The notes: generated from the sequence alone by a model not told the origin. DNA of 64,000 bases from Arachis hypogaea (GCF_003086295.3 NC_092039.1:71877649-71941648); one strand, 5' to 3'. Shown: positions 22,920 to 35,700, numbered from the stretch's first letter. Numbers and translations: made by a program.

Positions 22920-23044
22920 GTAAATAATCCTTCCACTTCTCAATTGCATACACCAAATGACACCAAAAAATCTTTTGACATACTTCAATTTAAAACTGTC
23001 CCACCGGCCGTGCCAATTTGTTTTGTCAATTTTTAGCAAATTGA

Positions 23045-23867
23045 TGGTGGTTCGATTCTAATGGTCTGGAAGCGAAACCTACTCCTCTTTTGCAGGTACC
23101 AGTTTTTTCTAAAGGTGCATCAAAGGTCCTTGAATTAGATGGACATTAAAAAGGAAATTGAGTTCGAAAAGTGTAAAGGGCTGAAAAGCGTAAAATAAAG
23201 ATTTCGGAAGAAAAAACTTGGCTGGAAATTGAAATGTTTTGCATTGAATTTTAAAGAAAGTAATTAAAATGCCTTCGATTGATCAAAGGGCTTTTGACAT
23301 AAAACTTAAAGATACTGAAATGTAAATTGAGCAAATAAGTAAAGAAGACTTCGAATGTAAATCTGACAAAAAAAATTAAAATATGCTTTGAAGATAAATC
23401 AAATAGGAAAAGTAAAGTTTGTAGAAATTATAAATGGAAAATTAAAGACATGAAAGGAATCCTACAGAAATTGAACTTGAATGCAGACTCAGGAATTCTA
23501 TGAAATGTGAGTGTGCTTGAGTGTATTTCTAAAGAAAACTTTTAACCCCAATTTCCTAGGACTTACTAATATTTATAACTCACTTCCATAACCGACCATT
23601 AATTGCACGATGTTGCCTTGTATGCGGATTTTTGGATAACTGTTCCCGCTCTTTTGTCCACGAGCATTACCAACAAATCCCTAACTTAGAGAAAACCTTC
23701 GACTTCCCTATTCGTATAACTGCTCGATTCTCCATTCGAAAATACTATTCGATTCTTCATTCGAGTAATTGCTCAATTTGTCAAAGTATTGAAATCGAGT
23801 TTGTGTCAAATAATTTCCACTTAACATTTACATGTGTGTCTTTTGGGCCTCTATTCCCTTCCTAACA
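23045..23867 (-). repeat. 5' LTR of the minus-strand gypsy element
   Basis: On the minus strand it begins TGTTAGGAAGGGAATAGAGG at 23867 and ends near AACCACCA at 23045, followed by a short leader and the gag ATG. A TATAAATA box lies in the middle, near 23565-23580. The fragment at 38835-39200 has a similar TATAAATA, AAATACACTC, TAGGATT order. The exact inner end is uncertain. Confidence 0.6.
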
Positions 23868-25005
23868 CTTCACCAGCATTTCGAATAAGCTTAATCTTTC
23901 GAAAATAATTATTTCGACTAATAAATAGTAGAATAAAAATTTTATAAGATGCATGCTAAATACGTAGTTTTATACAAAGTATTGATTAGTGGTCAATTTT
24001 TTATACACATGTAATATAATTATAAAACATATAGATGTAGTAATACTCTAATAAATGGTTAAATAATAATACTCTGATAATATTAGAATTTTGTTTGAGT
24101 GACTATAGTATACTATTTTAAAAACAATAATTTTGTTATATCTATATTTTTTATAATTAACATAATTTTGATATCAATATTATCTTAACAATCAAACGCA
24201 TTCTTTTTTTGTTAAATAAAAATTAATTAATAATGATGGTATTTTATACAAATATTAAGAATATTTAGTGTAGGAATAATATTTTAAAAAAAAAATACCT
24301 ACTAACTATTGCTATATGATTGGTTAGTGTTATAATGGATAATTGTTTCTCTTAATTAATGATTTTAAATTCAAATTTTGAATATAGACTAATTAACTAA
24401 TACAATTAAAGTCGTGTGGGCTATATAAAATTTTCAATGCTCAAATGGAATAATTATTTCCAACAAAGAATAATGCATGGTTCTAAAATACACACATTTA
24501 GAAAGCATACAATAATTTCTGCTGTCCACGAATTTGTCAGCAACACAACATATCTGTTGGGAGTTGCTCCAATCTACAAATGGCACGTTGGTACCTCTAA
24601 GAGATTTATGTTTCAATCTCATAAACTAGTATAATCTACGAGTAGCAGCTGCCGCAAAGTTAGGGGCGGAAATTAATGAAAATTAGTTTGGTAAATGAAG
24701 CCAAAGATCCAATAATTGGTTTTGTCTTTGGCATTTGTTCACTACATACAGTTCACAGTCACACACTGACTCACCCATAACCACCTCTTCCAGGTTGTCG
24801 CCTTCAGACACATGTCTCTCTAGTTTAGTCATTCATGCTTCGTCACATCATGCTTTAATCTAAGACCGTGAAAATATAATAAGCATCATCAACAATAGAT
24901 ATGAGGTTGTTTCCTGCTTTTACTTTTCGGGTAATTTATATTCTCTAGTTCAAGGTGTTTCTAAAGTATAAATAGAAAGAACAATAAAGTGGTTAATTAT
25001 TATAC
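23868..25005. other. AT-rich intergenic sequence
   Basis: No gene, RNA or clear transposon boundary is seen. Short open frames at 24416-24634 occur on both strands over the same bases and lack any recognisable motif. Confidence 0.4.
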
Positions 25006-25017
25006 GCTGCCAATTTA

Positions 25018-25368
25018 GAATTTATTATTTTTAATATTGGAATGATAGTGGTGTTTTTTTTAAATGTGAATTGTTGGGGTGTTATATTCAAATGTGGAAT
25101 CGTTTAACTAGAAAAGCAGAAATTAGACAGTTCGATTTTTAGAGGTACACAAATCGGACCGTCTGATTTGTAGAGGTACAGAAATCGGACCGTCCGATTT
25201 GTAAGAAATACACAAATCAGACCGTTCGATTTGTGTTAAAAAAATTAAAAAATTTGAGGTACAGAAATCAGACCCTCCGATTTGTGTACTTCCACAATTT
25301 TAAAAAATACCAAAAATTACAATATTAAAGTGTATCACCACTTCTATTTCCATAACAAAAAATAATTA
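25018..25368. mobile_element. MULE-type MITE with 12-bp target duplication
   Basis: The 351-bp element is flanked by GCTGCCAATTTA (25006-25017) and GCCGCCAATTTA (25369-25380), one mismatch. Its ends are imperfect inverted repeats: TTATTATTTTTAATATTGG on the left against ATTATTTTTTGTTATGG on the right minus strand, both leading to AGTGGTG. It has no ORF. A 9-12-bp duplication is typical of Mutator-like elements. Confidence 0.65.
25125..25300. repeat. array of AAATCGGACCGTCCGATTT palindromes
   Basis: Four copies of ACAAATCGGACCGTCCGATTTGT-like units, slightly varied, at about 25130, 25150-25200, 25215 and 25265, inside the MITE. Confidence 0.75.
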
Positions 25369-25380
25369 GCCGCCAATTTA

Positions 25381-27196
25381 TGGTATGATTTTTTTTACAT
25401 GACTTTTGATAAATGAGTTCATAACCTAGATGCATTTCAAGTGTTGTTACATACTATGATTTCAAATGTTTTATTATTTTTAGTTATTGATTTCAATTAT
25501 AAAATATATACATAATTAAAATTAATAACTAAAAATATTAAAATAATTAAAATTATAAAATATTTGAAATATAGTATGAAATTTTTAAAAAATATCATCT
25601 TAAGCACTACGATTATATTTTTGCGGCTCTTTTTATTTTAAACAAAAATAAGTTAAAAAAATAAAGTTATTATACCTGTTTAGTGCATGTTTACACTTCA
25701 ATTTCAAACAAAAATCTTCTGTGGGAGAACATACTAAATATAAACTAAAGTCATTTACATGATTTTATGTTACCTAAAAGTTTAAACTTCTGATGAAAAA
25801 AATAGTATACTAGAAAATGAAAACAAAATCCTAATAATCTATCATCGCTTTTGATTGGTAGAAAATTATTAAAGCAAATCTAATGGTTTCTGGCTTGTCG
25901 ACAGAAATTTGGGTGACCTAGCGAGGTAAGATGTCTCCATAGGAACAACAAAACTTAAAATGCCATAATGAGACAAGGACTTTTATAAACTGCTGCATGA
26001 AATAAAACAAATATGAACTTATTTATTTGGTAGGAGAACAACATGAACTTTTGGTGCAAACAAGTTATGATTTTGTTGCAAGTCTTAACTAACTGATGGA
26101 ACGAGTCTTCACCAATTGAGAGGAATTTTAATACTGATAAAACCCAAAGCAAAGTAATCCGAAAATTCAATGTATTCCGGTATAAAAATGAACACGCAGT
26201 TCTACTGTAATATTCATGATATGGCCGTGTAAAAGAGGGGTGTTACGAAGCTAATAGTTTTTGTGATTTGTAATTATTAATTAGTTATTATTAGTATTTT
26301 TAATGATATAAGATTATATCTAATAATATAAAAATTTTTTTTTTTTTTTTGAGTTAAGTGCTGATCTGATTATAATAAAAATACTGCTCCTAAATTTTTT
26401 TTCGTATAAAATATTCAAAAACTCGGGCCGTGGGTGCATCGCAGATTTTTCATTTTTCTTCTCTAATTTCTTGTAAGTCTTAATCGGAAAATAGTAATAT
26501 TATTATATCTAGCTAGTGGTGATCTAAAGGTAAAGTAGTTCATGATCCATTGTGTTCGAGTATGCGAATAAGTGTGTGTTTAGATTATGCAAAACAAAAT
26601 TTGCATAAAATTAATTTTACAAAATTGATTTTAATGAAAAGTAAGTTTGGGTTAATGTAATTTATATTTGGTTATCTTTATATTAAAATTGATTATAGTA
26701 AAATAAATGTTGTTTGGATTATACTACTTAAAATCACTTTTAAATAAAAAATTACTAAAAGATACATTATTTTTAAATAATTTTTTTTATATACATACAA
26801 AATTAGAACACTAACAAAAATAATATAAAAATATTTATCATATAAATAAAATAAATATAATAAAAAAATATATAAAAGAGAGTACTATAAATTTTATAAT
26901 ATCAAAAAAAAATATTCTATAATTTTTCTAATAATGTCAGTTCTCTTTAATTTAGTATTATTTTTAGATTTTTTCATATAAAGACATAACATGAGAAATC
27001 AGAACACTACATAAATAATATAAAAATATTTATTATATAAATAAAAATATAATAAAAAATAAAAAAATTAAAATATGAAAATAAATACAGAAAATAATAA
27101 GAAAAAATAAAATATTCAATTTGTTAGTAATTGACATAAATTAGAACGAAGAAATGTGAAGAAGGAGAAAAAACTACAAGAAACTACTGTGAATGT
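25381..27196. other. AT-rich intergenic sequence
   Basis: No gene is supported. 26570-27110 contains GTTTGGATTATA and repeated AATATAAAAATATTTAT phrases that suggest an old MITE, but no matching ends were found. Confidence 0.4.
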
Positions 27197-27212
27197 AATA
27201 GTTACTGGTATC
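27197..27212. repeat. LINE target-site duplication, 3' copy
   Basis: AATAGTTACTGGTATC matches AATAATTACTGGCATC at 32738-32753 with two differences. It directly abuts the poly(A) end (T7 on the plus strand) of the LINE. Confidence 0.7.
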
Positions 27213-27334
27213 TTTTTTTAACATAAGAAGTTCAACACAGTAATGTGGAGCAGTTTAATAGAAACAAATAAACAAACAAATACAATAACACAGTATCATC
27301 AAAAGAAGCCCTTTTGTCATCTTCGGTATTGCCG

Positions 27335-28239
27335 TCAACAACTAAAGGGGTCCATACTACATCTCCACTCGTTGTAGCTCAGCACTGTCATGTTAGTGAT
27401 TTCTTCAACACATTTGCTTTTATTCTGGAAGATTCTTCTATTCCTCTCCAGCAATATATTCCAAACCACCGCATAGAAACATCTCAATCGTTGCTCTCTA
27501 TCCTCCCTCCTCCTTGGCCCCTCCGTCCAACTCGGAAAATGTTCCCTCATTGTCTTTGGAATAGCCCATTGATGTTCAATCTTTGATACCCAAGCACTCC
27601 ACACCTGCCAAGCAAATTCACAGCATAGAAACAAATGGGGCACAAGTTCCACATGTTTATTACATAGCATACAGACATTATCTTCCTGGTTAATAATTCC
27701 TAGCCAGCTTAATCGCTCTTTTATGTTCACCCGACCTACCAGGATAAACCATGCAAATAACTTTACTCTAGGCGGAACCAATACTTTTCAGATGGTCTTT
27801 GTGAAGCTGTAGCTTGTCACCTCCTCCGGGAGTGTCGCCTCCTGCAAAACCTGAACAAATAAGTTAGTTGAATAAACTCCTTGGCTATCATATTTCCATA
27901 CTACCCTATCCTCTCTGTTAATAACTGGATGCACAGGTCTTAGTGCCTCATGTAATTGACCCAGTAGTCCCAACTCCCATTGAAAGAGCTCTCTCCTCCA
28001 CTGGAAATTTCAAATCCAGTATAGCCCATCCCAAAACCCGCAGTCTCCTATAACAGACCCACATTGGTTTGAAACAGAGAAAAGCCTAGAAAATTGGTCT
28101 TTTAGAGGCCCACCAAGCAGCCACGTATCCTCCCAAAATCGCGTACGCCGCCCATCACCAACCTCCATAGACAGCCCTGTATCCATTTTACCCCTTATAT
28201 GGTTATTGGCTATTTGTAGCTGGCATATATCCTTCCACG
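27335..28239 (-). pseudogene. LINE ORF2 C-terminal region (zf-RVT-like)
   Basis: From 28239 down the frame reads PWKDICQLQIANNHIRGK, then EVGDGRRTRFWEDTWLLGGP. Lower down come VPPRVKLFAWFILVGRVN and the Cys/His cluster CMLCNKHVELVPHLFLCCEF. This is the zinc-binding reverse-transcriptase C-terminal region of plant L1 ORF2. The frame is broken near 27975 and 27785. The protein ends DPFSC followed by a stop at about 27335, then a 3' UTR of about 120 bp. Confidence 0.8.
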
Positions 28240-28244
28240 GTCCT

Positions 28245-29800
28245 TGATGAATTAGATTTTTTACGGTTTAGAAATTCACAAATGAATTCTCGTTGCAAGT
28301 ATAGTTCCTAAACCAACAATAATCCTTTCATACAAAAGATTGTTTGTCACAAGTAACAAACCCCTAAAATTAATAACCGAAGTATTCAAACCTCGGGTCG
28401 TTCTCCCTAGGAATTGCAATAAAGTGTCTTGTTATTGGTTAGAAATGTGTTTTGGGGTTTTGGATAAGAAGCATGAAAGTAAATGGCAATGAAAATAAAC
28501 TAACAACTATAAAAGGCTCTTGGCAAGGTATGAAAATTAGAAGTCCTATCCTAGTTATCCTTCTCAATTGTGATGAGAATTGTTCATTGCTACCACTTAG
28601 TTAACCCTTACTAAATAAAGGAAAGTCAAGTGGATGAATTGACTTGAGCCACAAGTCCTAGCCAACTAACTCCCAAGGAAAAACTAGCTTTAGTGCACTC
28701 CAAACAAATTAGCAATCTCTCCAATTACCAATCAACAAAGGAATTAGATAACTCAAGTGTCACTAATTACTCTACCTAGGCCAAGAGGAACAAAATCTAA
28801 CTAATAGCTATAAGAGACATTTCATCAAACACATAGAGTGCAATACAAGTAAACATATGAATTTGCAAGAATTAAAGAGAGATCTAACTACAAAGGCAAG
28901 AGGTCCACAATAGAAAACCAAATCAATCATGAAACAACAAAGAACTTACCAATTGCATTAAAAGAGAAATGTAGATCTACAAAAGAGAATTCACAAACTA
29001 CAAACAAAGGAATTACATTAGAAGAAGAATTCTACAACTACAATAGAGGAGAGGAACGAAAATTGGAAGAGAGAAGAAGAAGAAATAGATCTAGATCTAA
29101 GAACTAACCTAATCCTAATTGTAGAGAGAAGAGAGAGCTTCTCTCTCTAGAAACTAACTAAAAGCTAAACTAAACTAATTGGTAATTAACTTCCAAAGTA
29201 TGAAAAGTATATTCATTCCCCCTTCAATCCTTGGCTTAAATAGCATCAGAAATGAGTTGGATTGGGCCCACAAGGCTCTAGAATTCGCTGGCCACGTATT
29301 GCTTTAAGTGGATCATATGGCAGCAATGACGCATGCGCGTACAGTGCACGTACGCATCACCATACGTGTAGCAATTATGGAAAATCTTATATCGTTTCGA
29401 AGCCCCGAATGTTAGCTTTCCAACCCAACTGGAACCGCATCATTTGGACCTTTGTAACTCAAGTTATGGTCGATTAAGTGCCAAGAGGTCAGGCTTGACA
29501 GCTTTCCGGTTCTTTCATTTCTTCATAAGTTCTCCAACTTTACATGCTTTTTCTTCATTCCCTTGATCCAATCTTTGCCTCCTAAATCTGAAATCACTTA
29601 ACAAACATATCAAGGCATCTAATGGAATCAAGATAAATTAAATTTAGCTATTTTAAGACCTAAAAAGCATGTTTTCACTCTTAAGCACAATTAAAGGAGA
29701 ATATACAAAACCATGCTATTTCATTGAATAAATGTGGGTAAAAGGTGATAAAATTCCCCTAAAATCAATACAAGATAAACCCTACAAATGGGGTTTATCA
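28245..29800. mobile_element. solo LTR with GTCCT target duplication
   Basis: It begins TGATGAATTAG and ends GGGTTTATCA. The flanks GTCCT (28240-28244) and GTCCT (29801-29805) are perfect 5-bp repeats. Closing the gap restores the LINE reading frame (NGGPWKD). No internal region, primer site or ORF is seen, which fits a 1556-bp solo LTR. At the right end GATAAACCC and GGGGTTTATC can pair around a 7-nt loop. Confidence 0.8.
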
Positions 29801-29805
29801 GTCCT

Positions 29806-30229
29806 CCGTTGGTAGGTAGCACTTGGGTTGACAACAGCTCATGAGGATTCAGATCATAACAGGAACAAACCACCTTCTTCCACAACGGGCAATTCTCCTT
29901 TGCAAATCGCCACCACCACTTAAACAACATAGCCATATTTCCAATCATAGCATCCCCAACCCCCAGTCTGCCTAGTTTTTTCGGGGTCTGCACCACGTCC
30001 CATTTTACTAGTGCCATCCCACTGCTGTCATCATCTTTACTCCAGAAGAACTTTCTTTGCAATGAGATCAATTTCTCAGCAACAGTTTTCGGCATCTTAA
30101 ACAGACTCAAATAATACACAGGCAGACTGTTTAATACTGATTTAATCAGCACCAACCTTCCAGCTTTATTCAGAATTTTAGTCTTCCACATACTTAACTT
30201 CTCCTCCACTTTGTCTATTATAGGCTTCA
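29806..30229 (-). pseudogene. LINE ORF2 segment after the RT core
   Basis: The minus-strand frame reads KPIIDKVEEKLSMWKTKILN, KAGRLVLIKSVLNSLPVYYL, FKMPKTVAEKLISLQRKFFW and GRLGVGDAMIGNMAMLFKWW, the stretch that follows the RT fingers/palm in plant L1 ORF2. It is separated from the RT by the plastid insertion and from the zinc region by the solo LTR. Within itself it has no stop. Confidence 0.85.
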
Positions 30230-30475
30230 GTTACATTTACAGAGAATTAAATCGAAATAACTGAGGAAAAAAAAGAATTCTTTTTTTTTTTTTGCAAGTT
30301 AAAAAAATTTCTTACTGGCGAGCCACGACAATTGCACCTATCAAAGCAGCTAAGAGAATTATTGAAATTAGTTCAAATGGAAGAAAAAAATCTGTTGATA
30401 AATGAACTCCAATTTGTTGACTAGTACTTATTAAATCTTGCTCTATAATCTGATTTGGTCTTGTAGTCCAAATAA
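30230..30475 (-). other. ndhG: plastid DNA insertion with 3' end of ndhG
   Basis: The minus strand from 30475 reads [20 protein letters not shown] and, further on, [17 protein letters not shown] hydrophobic residues ending VVARQ and a stop at about 30312. That is the last ~53 residues of plastid NADH dehydrogenase subunit 6 (NdhG). The remaining ~80 bp is the AT-rich spacer downstream of ndhG. TGAAGC (minus strand) occurs at both junctions, at 30224-30229 and 30476-30481 as GCTTCA. Removing the insert plus one repeat rejoins the LINE frame as PRLVKPIIDKVEEK. It cannot function here. Its similarity to the plastid gene was recognised from memory. Confidence 0.85.
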
Positions 30476-31550
30476 GCTTCACTAACCTCGGATTTGCACC
30501 TAAAGGAATACCTAGGTATTTGACTGGAAGGGACTCACCCTTACACCCCAACAGCTGGCACATATTTTGAGTCCACTGTTCTTCACAATTTATCGGAATC
30601 AAACTCGATTTGTCAAAATTAATGCTGAGACTTGACATCAACTCAAAGCACCTCAATAGTCGCCTGTAATTCTTGATTGTTTTCGCCTTTGGTGGACAAA
30701 ACAGAATTGTGTCATTCGCAAACTGAATGTGGGATAACGCTATACGATCTCTGCCAATCGCCAGAGGTGATATACGCCCATTCCTGACAGCCTCTCCCAC
30801 CAATCGATGTAAAACGTCCACAACAAGTACAAATAAAAATGGAGATAGCGAATCACCTTGTCTCAGGCCTCTTTCCATCTTGAATGGCTTAGATGGCGAC
30901 CCGTTTATCAAGACTGACATAGAAGTTGTAGAGATACACTCCATCACCCACGCCCTCCATCTATTGCCAAACCCCATCTTTTGCAGTACTATGTCCACAA
31001 AGCTCCACCTGACTCTGTCATAGGCCTTTTGAAAATCTAGCTTGATTATTGCCGCCTCCTTTTTTCTCATTTTGAGCCAGCTTACTGTTTCACATGCGAT
31101 GAGCGCCCCGTCATGGATTTTCCTGTCCCTTACAAATGCACTCTGGGTTTTCCCTACCAAAGCTGGCATCACAAGTCTCATCCTCCGAACCAACACCTTG
31201 GAGATAACCTTGTACACGCATCCAACTATGCTGATAAGTCGCAAATCTTTAATCTCTTTAGCTCCAATGAACTTCGGTGCCAGCGCCACCCAAGTGATGT
31301 TAGAGTCTGTCGGCAGCCTTGACGTCTGAAAGAACCCCATCACTGCAGCCGTGAATTCAGGCCCAATATCACCCCCAACACCTCTTAACAAAGTTCATGT
31401 TATACCCATCGTATCCTGGTGCCTTAGATGACTCACAATCCCACACCGCTTCTCTGATCTCCTCAGCTGTCGGCAGTGCCTCCATAGATACAGAATCTCC
31501 ATGCTCCATCCTGTTTACCAGACCATCTCTAAAGCTCATCATAGGCGACT
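30476..31550 (-). pseudogene. LINE reverse transcriptase domain, inactive
   Basis: Reads [14 protein letters not shown] near 31430, then after a one-base frameshift near 31390: [57 protein letters not shown] (palm Asp), [16 protein letters not shown], and [11 protein letters not shown]. The catalytic pair normally reads FADD; here it is FAND, so the first Asp is lost. The domain ends [15 protein letters not shown] at the plastid insertion. Plant L1 ORF2 is the clear family. Confidence 0.9.
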
Positions 31551-31554
31551 TATC

Positions 31555-32737
31555 CTAGTGATATAACTCCTTGTAGTAATCCTTAATAGGAATCTTTATT
31601 CTAGCTTGGTTCCTTACCAGCCTGCCGTTGATTAACAGTGTATCGATCCTGTTATTTCGCCGTCTTGCTGACGCCAAGTTGTGGAAGTATCTTGTATTTT
31701 TGTCCATCTCTTTTGCTTGCCGAGACCGGGACATCTGTTTCCAATGGACTTCTTTCCTGATATACCACCTCTCACAGCAGGTAACCAGCGCCTTTCTTCT
31801 AGCCTCCATCGTTCCATCATACACTCCATTGCTTACCAGGTCATCAATCTTCTTAATTTCTTCCTCAAATCTCGTAATCTTTTTATCCATATCCCCAAAG
31901 TTAGTCTTATTCCAATTCCCTAGCAGAATCGTCAGCGCCTTTAATTTATCTATGAACTGCATCTCCCCCAATCCTCTCCACTCCTCCTTCACAAAGCTAA
32001 GGAAACCCTCATGTATAAACCATGAATCTAGGCTTCGGAATGGCTTTGGCCCTACCCTCTGCCTCGCGTGCTCCAAGATCACTGGACAGCGATCTGATAA
32101 ATCCCTTGGTCCACTGCATATCCTAGTCTCAGGAAACTCTTCCAACCACTCCATGCTAACCAGAGCTCTATCTATCCGACTGCACGAGCGTCCCCTAAAC
32201 CATGTGAACTTGTGATCTGTTAGCGGTAGATCCACTAGATGCATACCCTGTACCCAACTCCTGAACTCTTCTGCCGATCTAGGTAGAACATCAGTACCTT
32301 GCCTTTCTTCCACATGCATTATTTCATTAAAATCTCCCATGTAGCAACTAGGAACCTCACATAACCCAGCCATATAACTCAGCTCTTCCCACACGTGAAG
32401 CTTCGCATCCCTATTATGTGCACCATAGATCAAGAAAATAGCACAGTTGTAATTATTTTTTATCAGGATCCCTTCCACACACAACCATCTCTCCCCTTAT
32501 AACAATTATTCTTTTTAAACACCAATTCATCCCATATCAACAGTAGTCCACCCGCTGTCCCATCCGATCCTACAAAGTCCCAACTTGCACCATCTTGCCC
32601 CCAAAGTCTTACAACATCAAATATAGTCACAACCTATTTTTTAGTCTCAATCAAGCCCAACATATCTAATCTATGTTTTTTCTTTAACTCTTTCACCATT
32701 CTTACTTTTCCATCACCCCGTAAACCCCTAACATTCC
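31555..32737 (-). pseudogene. LINE endonuclease domain, inactive
   Basis: It starts WNVRGLRGDGKVRM and LDMLGLIETKK near 32640-32737, then after an interruption (stops near 32500-32630) continues from 32484: CYMGDFNEIMHVEERQG (catalytic GDFN), SRIDRALVS and GPRDLSDRCPVIL. The usual SDHCP motif has Arg in place of the catalytic His. A coiled linker (KKITRFEEEIKKIDDL, RRKALVTCCERWYIRKE) leads toward the RT, ended by a stop just before 31555. It is an apurinic-endonuclease-like domain that would nick target DNA. Confidence 0.9.
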
Positions 32738-32753
32738 AATAATTACTGGCATC
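32738..32753. repeat. LINE target-site duplication, 5' copy
   Basis: AATAATTACTGGCATC, matching 27197-27212 with two transitions. The LINE starts directly beside it. Confidence 0.7.
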
Positions 32754-35700
32754 TTTTTTATACAAAAAAATTAAGGATAGGATTAGTAAAAAAGAAATAA
32801 AATTTTTACCTAATTTTTCAAGAAAAATCGGCAACCAGCCATGAATGTAAAACATAAAAGTTACAAATGTTTCTCCTGAATGTGTGTTCAGAGGCAGAAT
32901 CATTTTTCTTTCCCAACGCGTTTGCCAAAAACACCCTAAGTCATCATAAATCGATACATACAAATTAGTATGCACTAAATCAGTTAATTGGTGAATTCAT
33001 ATAGTTTTAGTGAATAAGTATGATGAAATATTGTTTATTTTAACTATTTTATTGTTCCTTCCTTTACTAAATTCTTTTAGGGTTTTCATTTTATCTTTTG
33101 TTTACCCATCGAATGCTAAATATTTGATTCGAAAAATGACAAAATTGACTAATTTAAGTATTTAAATTAAACACATTGCTCAATGACAACTTTTTAATTA
33201 GAATTTAGATTTATAAAAAAATTAATCTTTAATATGTTAGATTAGAGAATACTGTAAAAAATTTGAAAAAATGGCTAAATTAAGCATTTTGATTGGAGAA
33301 AAAAAATTTAAATGATTTTTGACAATTATCATAAAATACAACGTGGTCTTTAATAAAAAAAATATATTTTTTTTAATTCTTGATCTTTATTTTTGTGAGA
33401 TTAGTTAGCTCTTCTTTTAATATTTTTTTTGTATTAACTAACAGAATAAATCTACATGGTATGTTAAATTGTTAATTTATTTGTTAAAAGTCAATTAGAA
33501 TTGACAGATTTTTTTTTTATTAGGGATCTCGTTGTTTTTTAAGAATAATAGTCAAAACCGTTTAATTTTTTTACTATCTTCTTTAAATATATTGGTTAAA
33601 TTTATTCTATAAAATTGAGAAATATTAGTAATTTTTAAATTTATTTTACTCATAAAAATTAAATGAAAAATATATTCGTAATTAACATGTTATATAAATA
33701 TGTTCTGAAAAAAGTTATTGATAAAAATACTATCCAATCTCATAAATTTAAATATTAAAGATTGAAAAAGGTATTTTTTTATTTGAGGACTCGTAATTCT
33801 TCAAAAAATATTTCAAAAATCGAAATGGCTATTCAACCAATTAATTACAAACAAGGTTGTTGTAATTTCTAGTGCAACTTCATTAGACTACTATATTGAT
33901 TTATGTAATTTGACAATAACATATTTATATCTTGCTTTGGACATTTCCTTCTAGTGCAACCTTAGCTATTTAATGGCTCGAGCAAAGAAATCACTTAAAT
34001 TAATTACGACTTGAACCATGCATACACGCTTCAAGTAAAAATTTTCAAAGGTTTTTTTAATTGAGTTTCAAAAATTCTTATTTATAAGAGTTTTATATTT
34101 TTTCCCGGTTAAAATTAGCTACAATTTGACTCCTAAAGTTTCTTGTAAAAAAAATTAGCATAATAATAACTGGAATATCTCTATTATCGTATCTGTGAGT
34201 GCATTTTAGTTGCAACTGCAATTTAGTACACGATAACCTTAAAATGAAGAAGGTAATCAATTTGATTTTTCATATGAAACACGGACATTTTGCTAAATTA
34301 CTACGTGTGTCAGATATATTTTGAAAATAATATTCACCGATATTTGTTCGATACGTGTGTCTGTTGTGTTCAACCGTGTCTTAATAAAAAATAAAAAATT
34401 CTTCTCCAGATACGTTTAGATACACCTAAATATATATCATTATGTGTCAACGTGTCCAGTCTTATTCTTAATATATATTCTTAAAATAAATTTAAATATA
34501 GTATATATTATTATTTATTAAAATAAAAAATATTTTAAATACTTGATATAATTAAAATAAGACATTAAAAATAATTAAAAAATTTAATTTATATTTTAAT
34601 ATCAATAAAATATTAAAATATCATTACGATTTATCTAAAAAATATTTTATATTTTATATGTATGTGTATTCCTGTATCATGTAAGATTTTAAAATTCACG
34701 TATCAGCGTGTCCGTATCGTATCGTGTTTGAGTGCTTCACATTAATTATTTTACATCAGAAAGTGAATATGTTTAGTAAAAAACACCATATATACAAGAC
34801 AAACCACAATCATTTGATGTCGGTTGTTTTAATTTTGTCTATAATATACCAAATATGTCCACTTTTGATATGAAAATTTTAAATTTGGTTATATTAGTGA
34901 ACTCGTGAAGTGTTGGGCATGCATTCTTTAATTTACTTATTCTTTAACATCAATCTTCTGCGCTTCCAAAACGCTTACTACTTAGATTGGATCAGATTTT
35001 GATGGTCCAACCAATAAATGCTCCTCATCCAAAGAAACGACAAACAATTCATTAGGGAGAGTGACGACTGAACCAACCTTGGCTATTAAATTTTCTAAAA
35101 AAAATATGATTAATCATTGTCTGTTATTGTCAATTATATTTGCATATAGACAAGGCATCAAAATCCAAGGAGTATATATTAGTATGTTATCTATATTTGT
35201 TTATTATTAATCTGCTTAATTATATCTCTTTATATATATGACACTACCTACCCTTCATCTGATTCACATTCTTGACATTCATAATTATACAAATCTTCTC
35301 CTTATATGACCAAATTAAACCTTGCAACAAAAATTAATCATGCTTGTTAAATTTTGTACTTGGTTCCCTCCCAGTGGTTGAAAAGGAAAGTGGTACGAGT
35401 CCAAAAATGAAAGAGATCAGAATTTATAGATTTAATGAAAAATTATAAAGTGCGTTAGAGTTACACGTTAACCAAAATGTTTAAGGAAATAATATTTTCA
35501 ATAATATTAGGAGAAAAAAAACAGTTTAAATTTGTCTTATATAATATTTATTAATTATGATTTACAATTAATAAATATTAAATAAGATAAATTTGAGATA
35601 TTTGACTAATTTTTTATTGTCTTCTATCTTCTAAACATATTTTTCATTTGTACCAAACTTAATTATCCAATGTGAAATTTCATACTCTCTTTTTTTTTTT

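Larger units (their letters stand above)
27213..32737 (-). mobile_element. L1-type LINE, 5'-truncated, with two nested insertions
   Basis: Endonuclease, reverse transcriptase and a C-terminal zinc-knuckle-like region follow in order along the minus strand, ending in a short poly(A) at 27213-27219. The insertion is flanked by a 16-bp duplication. It begins at the very first residues of the endonuclease domain (WNVRGL), so ORF1 is missing, as expected of a 5'-truncated L1. Removing the solo LTR (28245-29800) and the plastid piece (30230-30475) leaves about 3.7 kb. Confidence 0.85.

Noticed and set aside
23868..23872. CTTCA beside the LTR start as a target duplication shared with 21951
   Set aside because: The sequence at 21951 is TGAAG, the reverse complement, not a direct repeat; a true duplication would be the same on one strand.
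29770..29800. Terminal hairpin GATAAACCC...GGGGTTTATC as a Helitron 3' end
   Set aside because: The insertion is bounded by TG...CA and a 5-bp duplication; Helitrons give no duplication and end CTRR.
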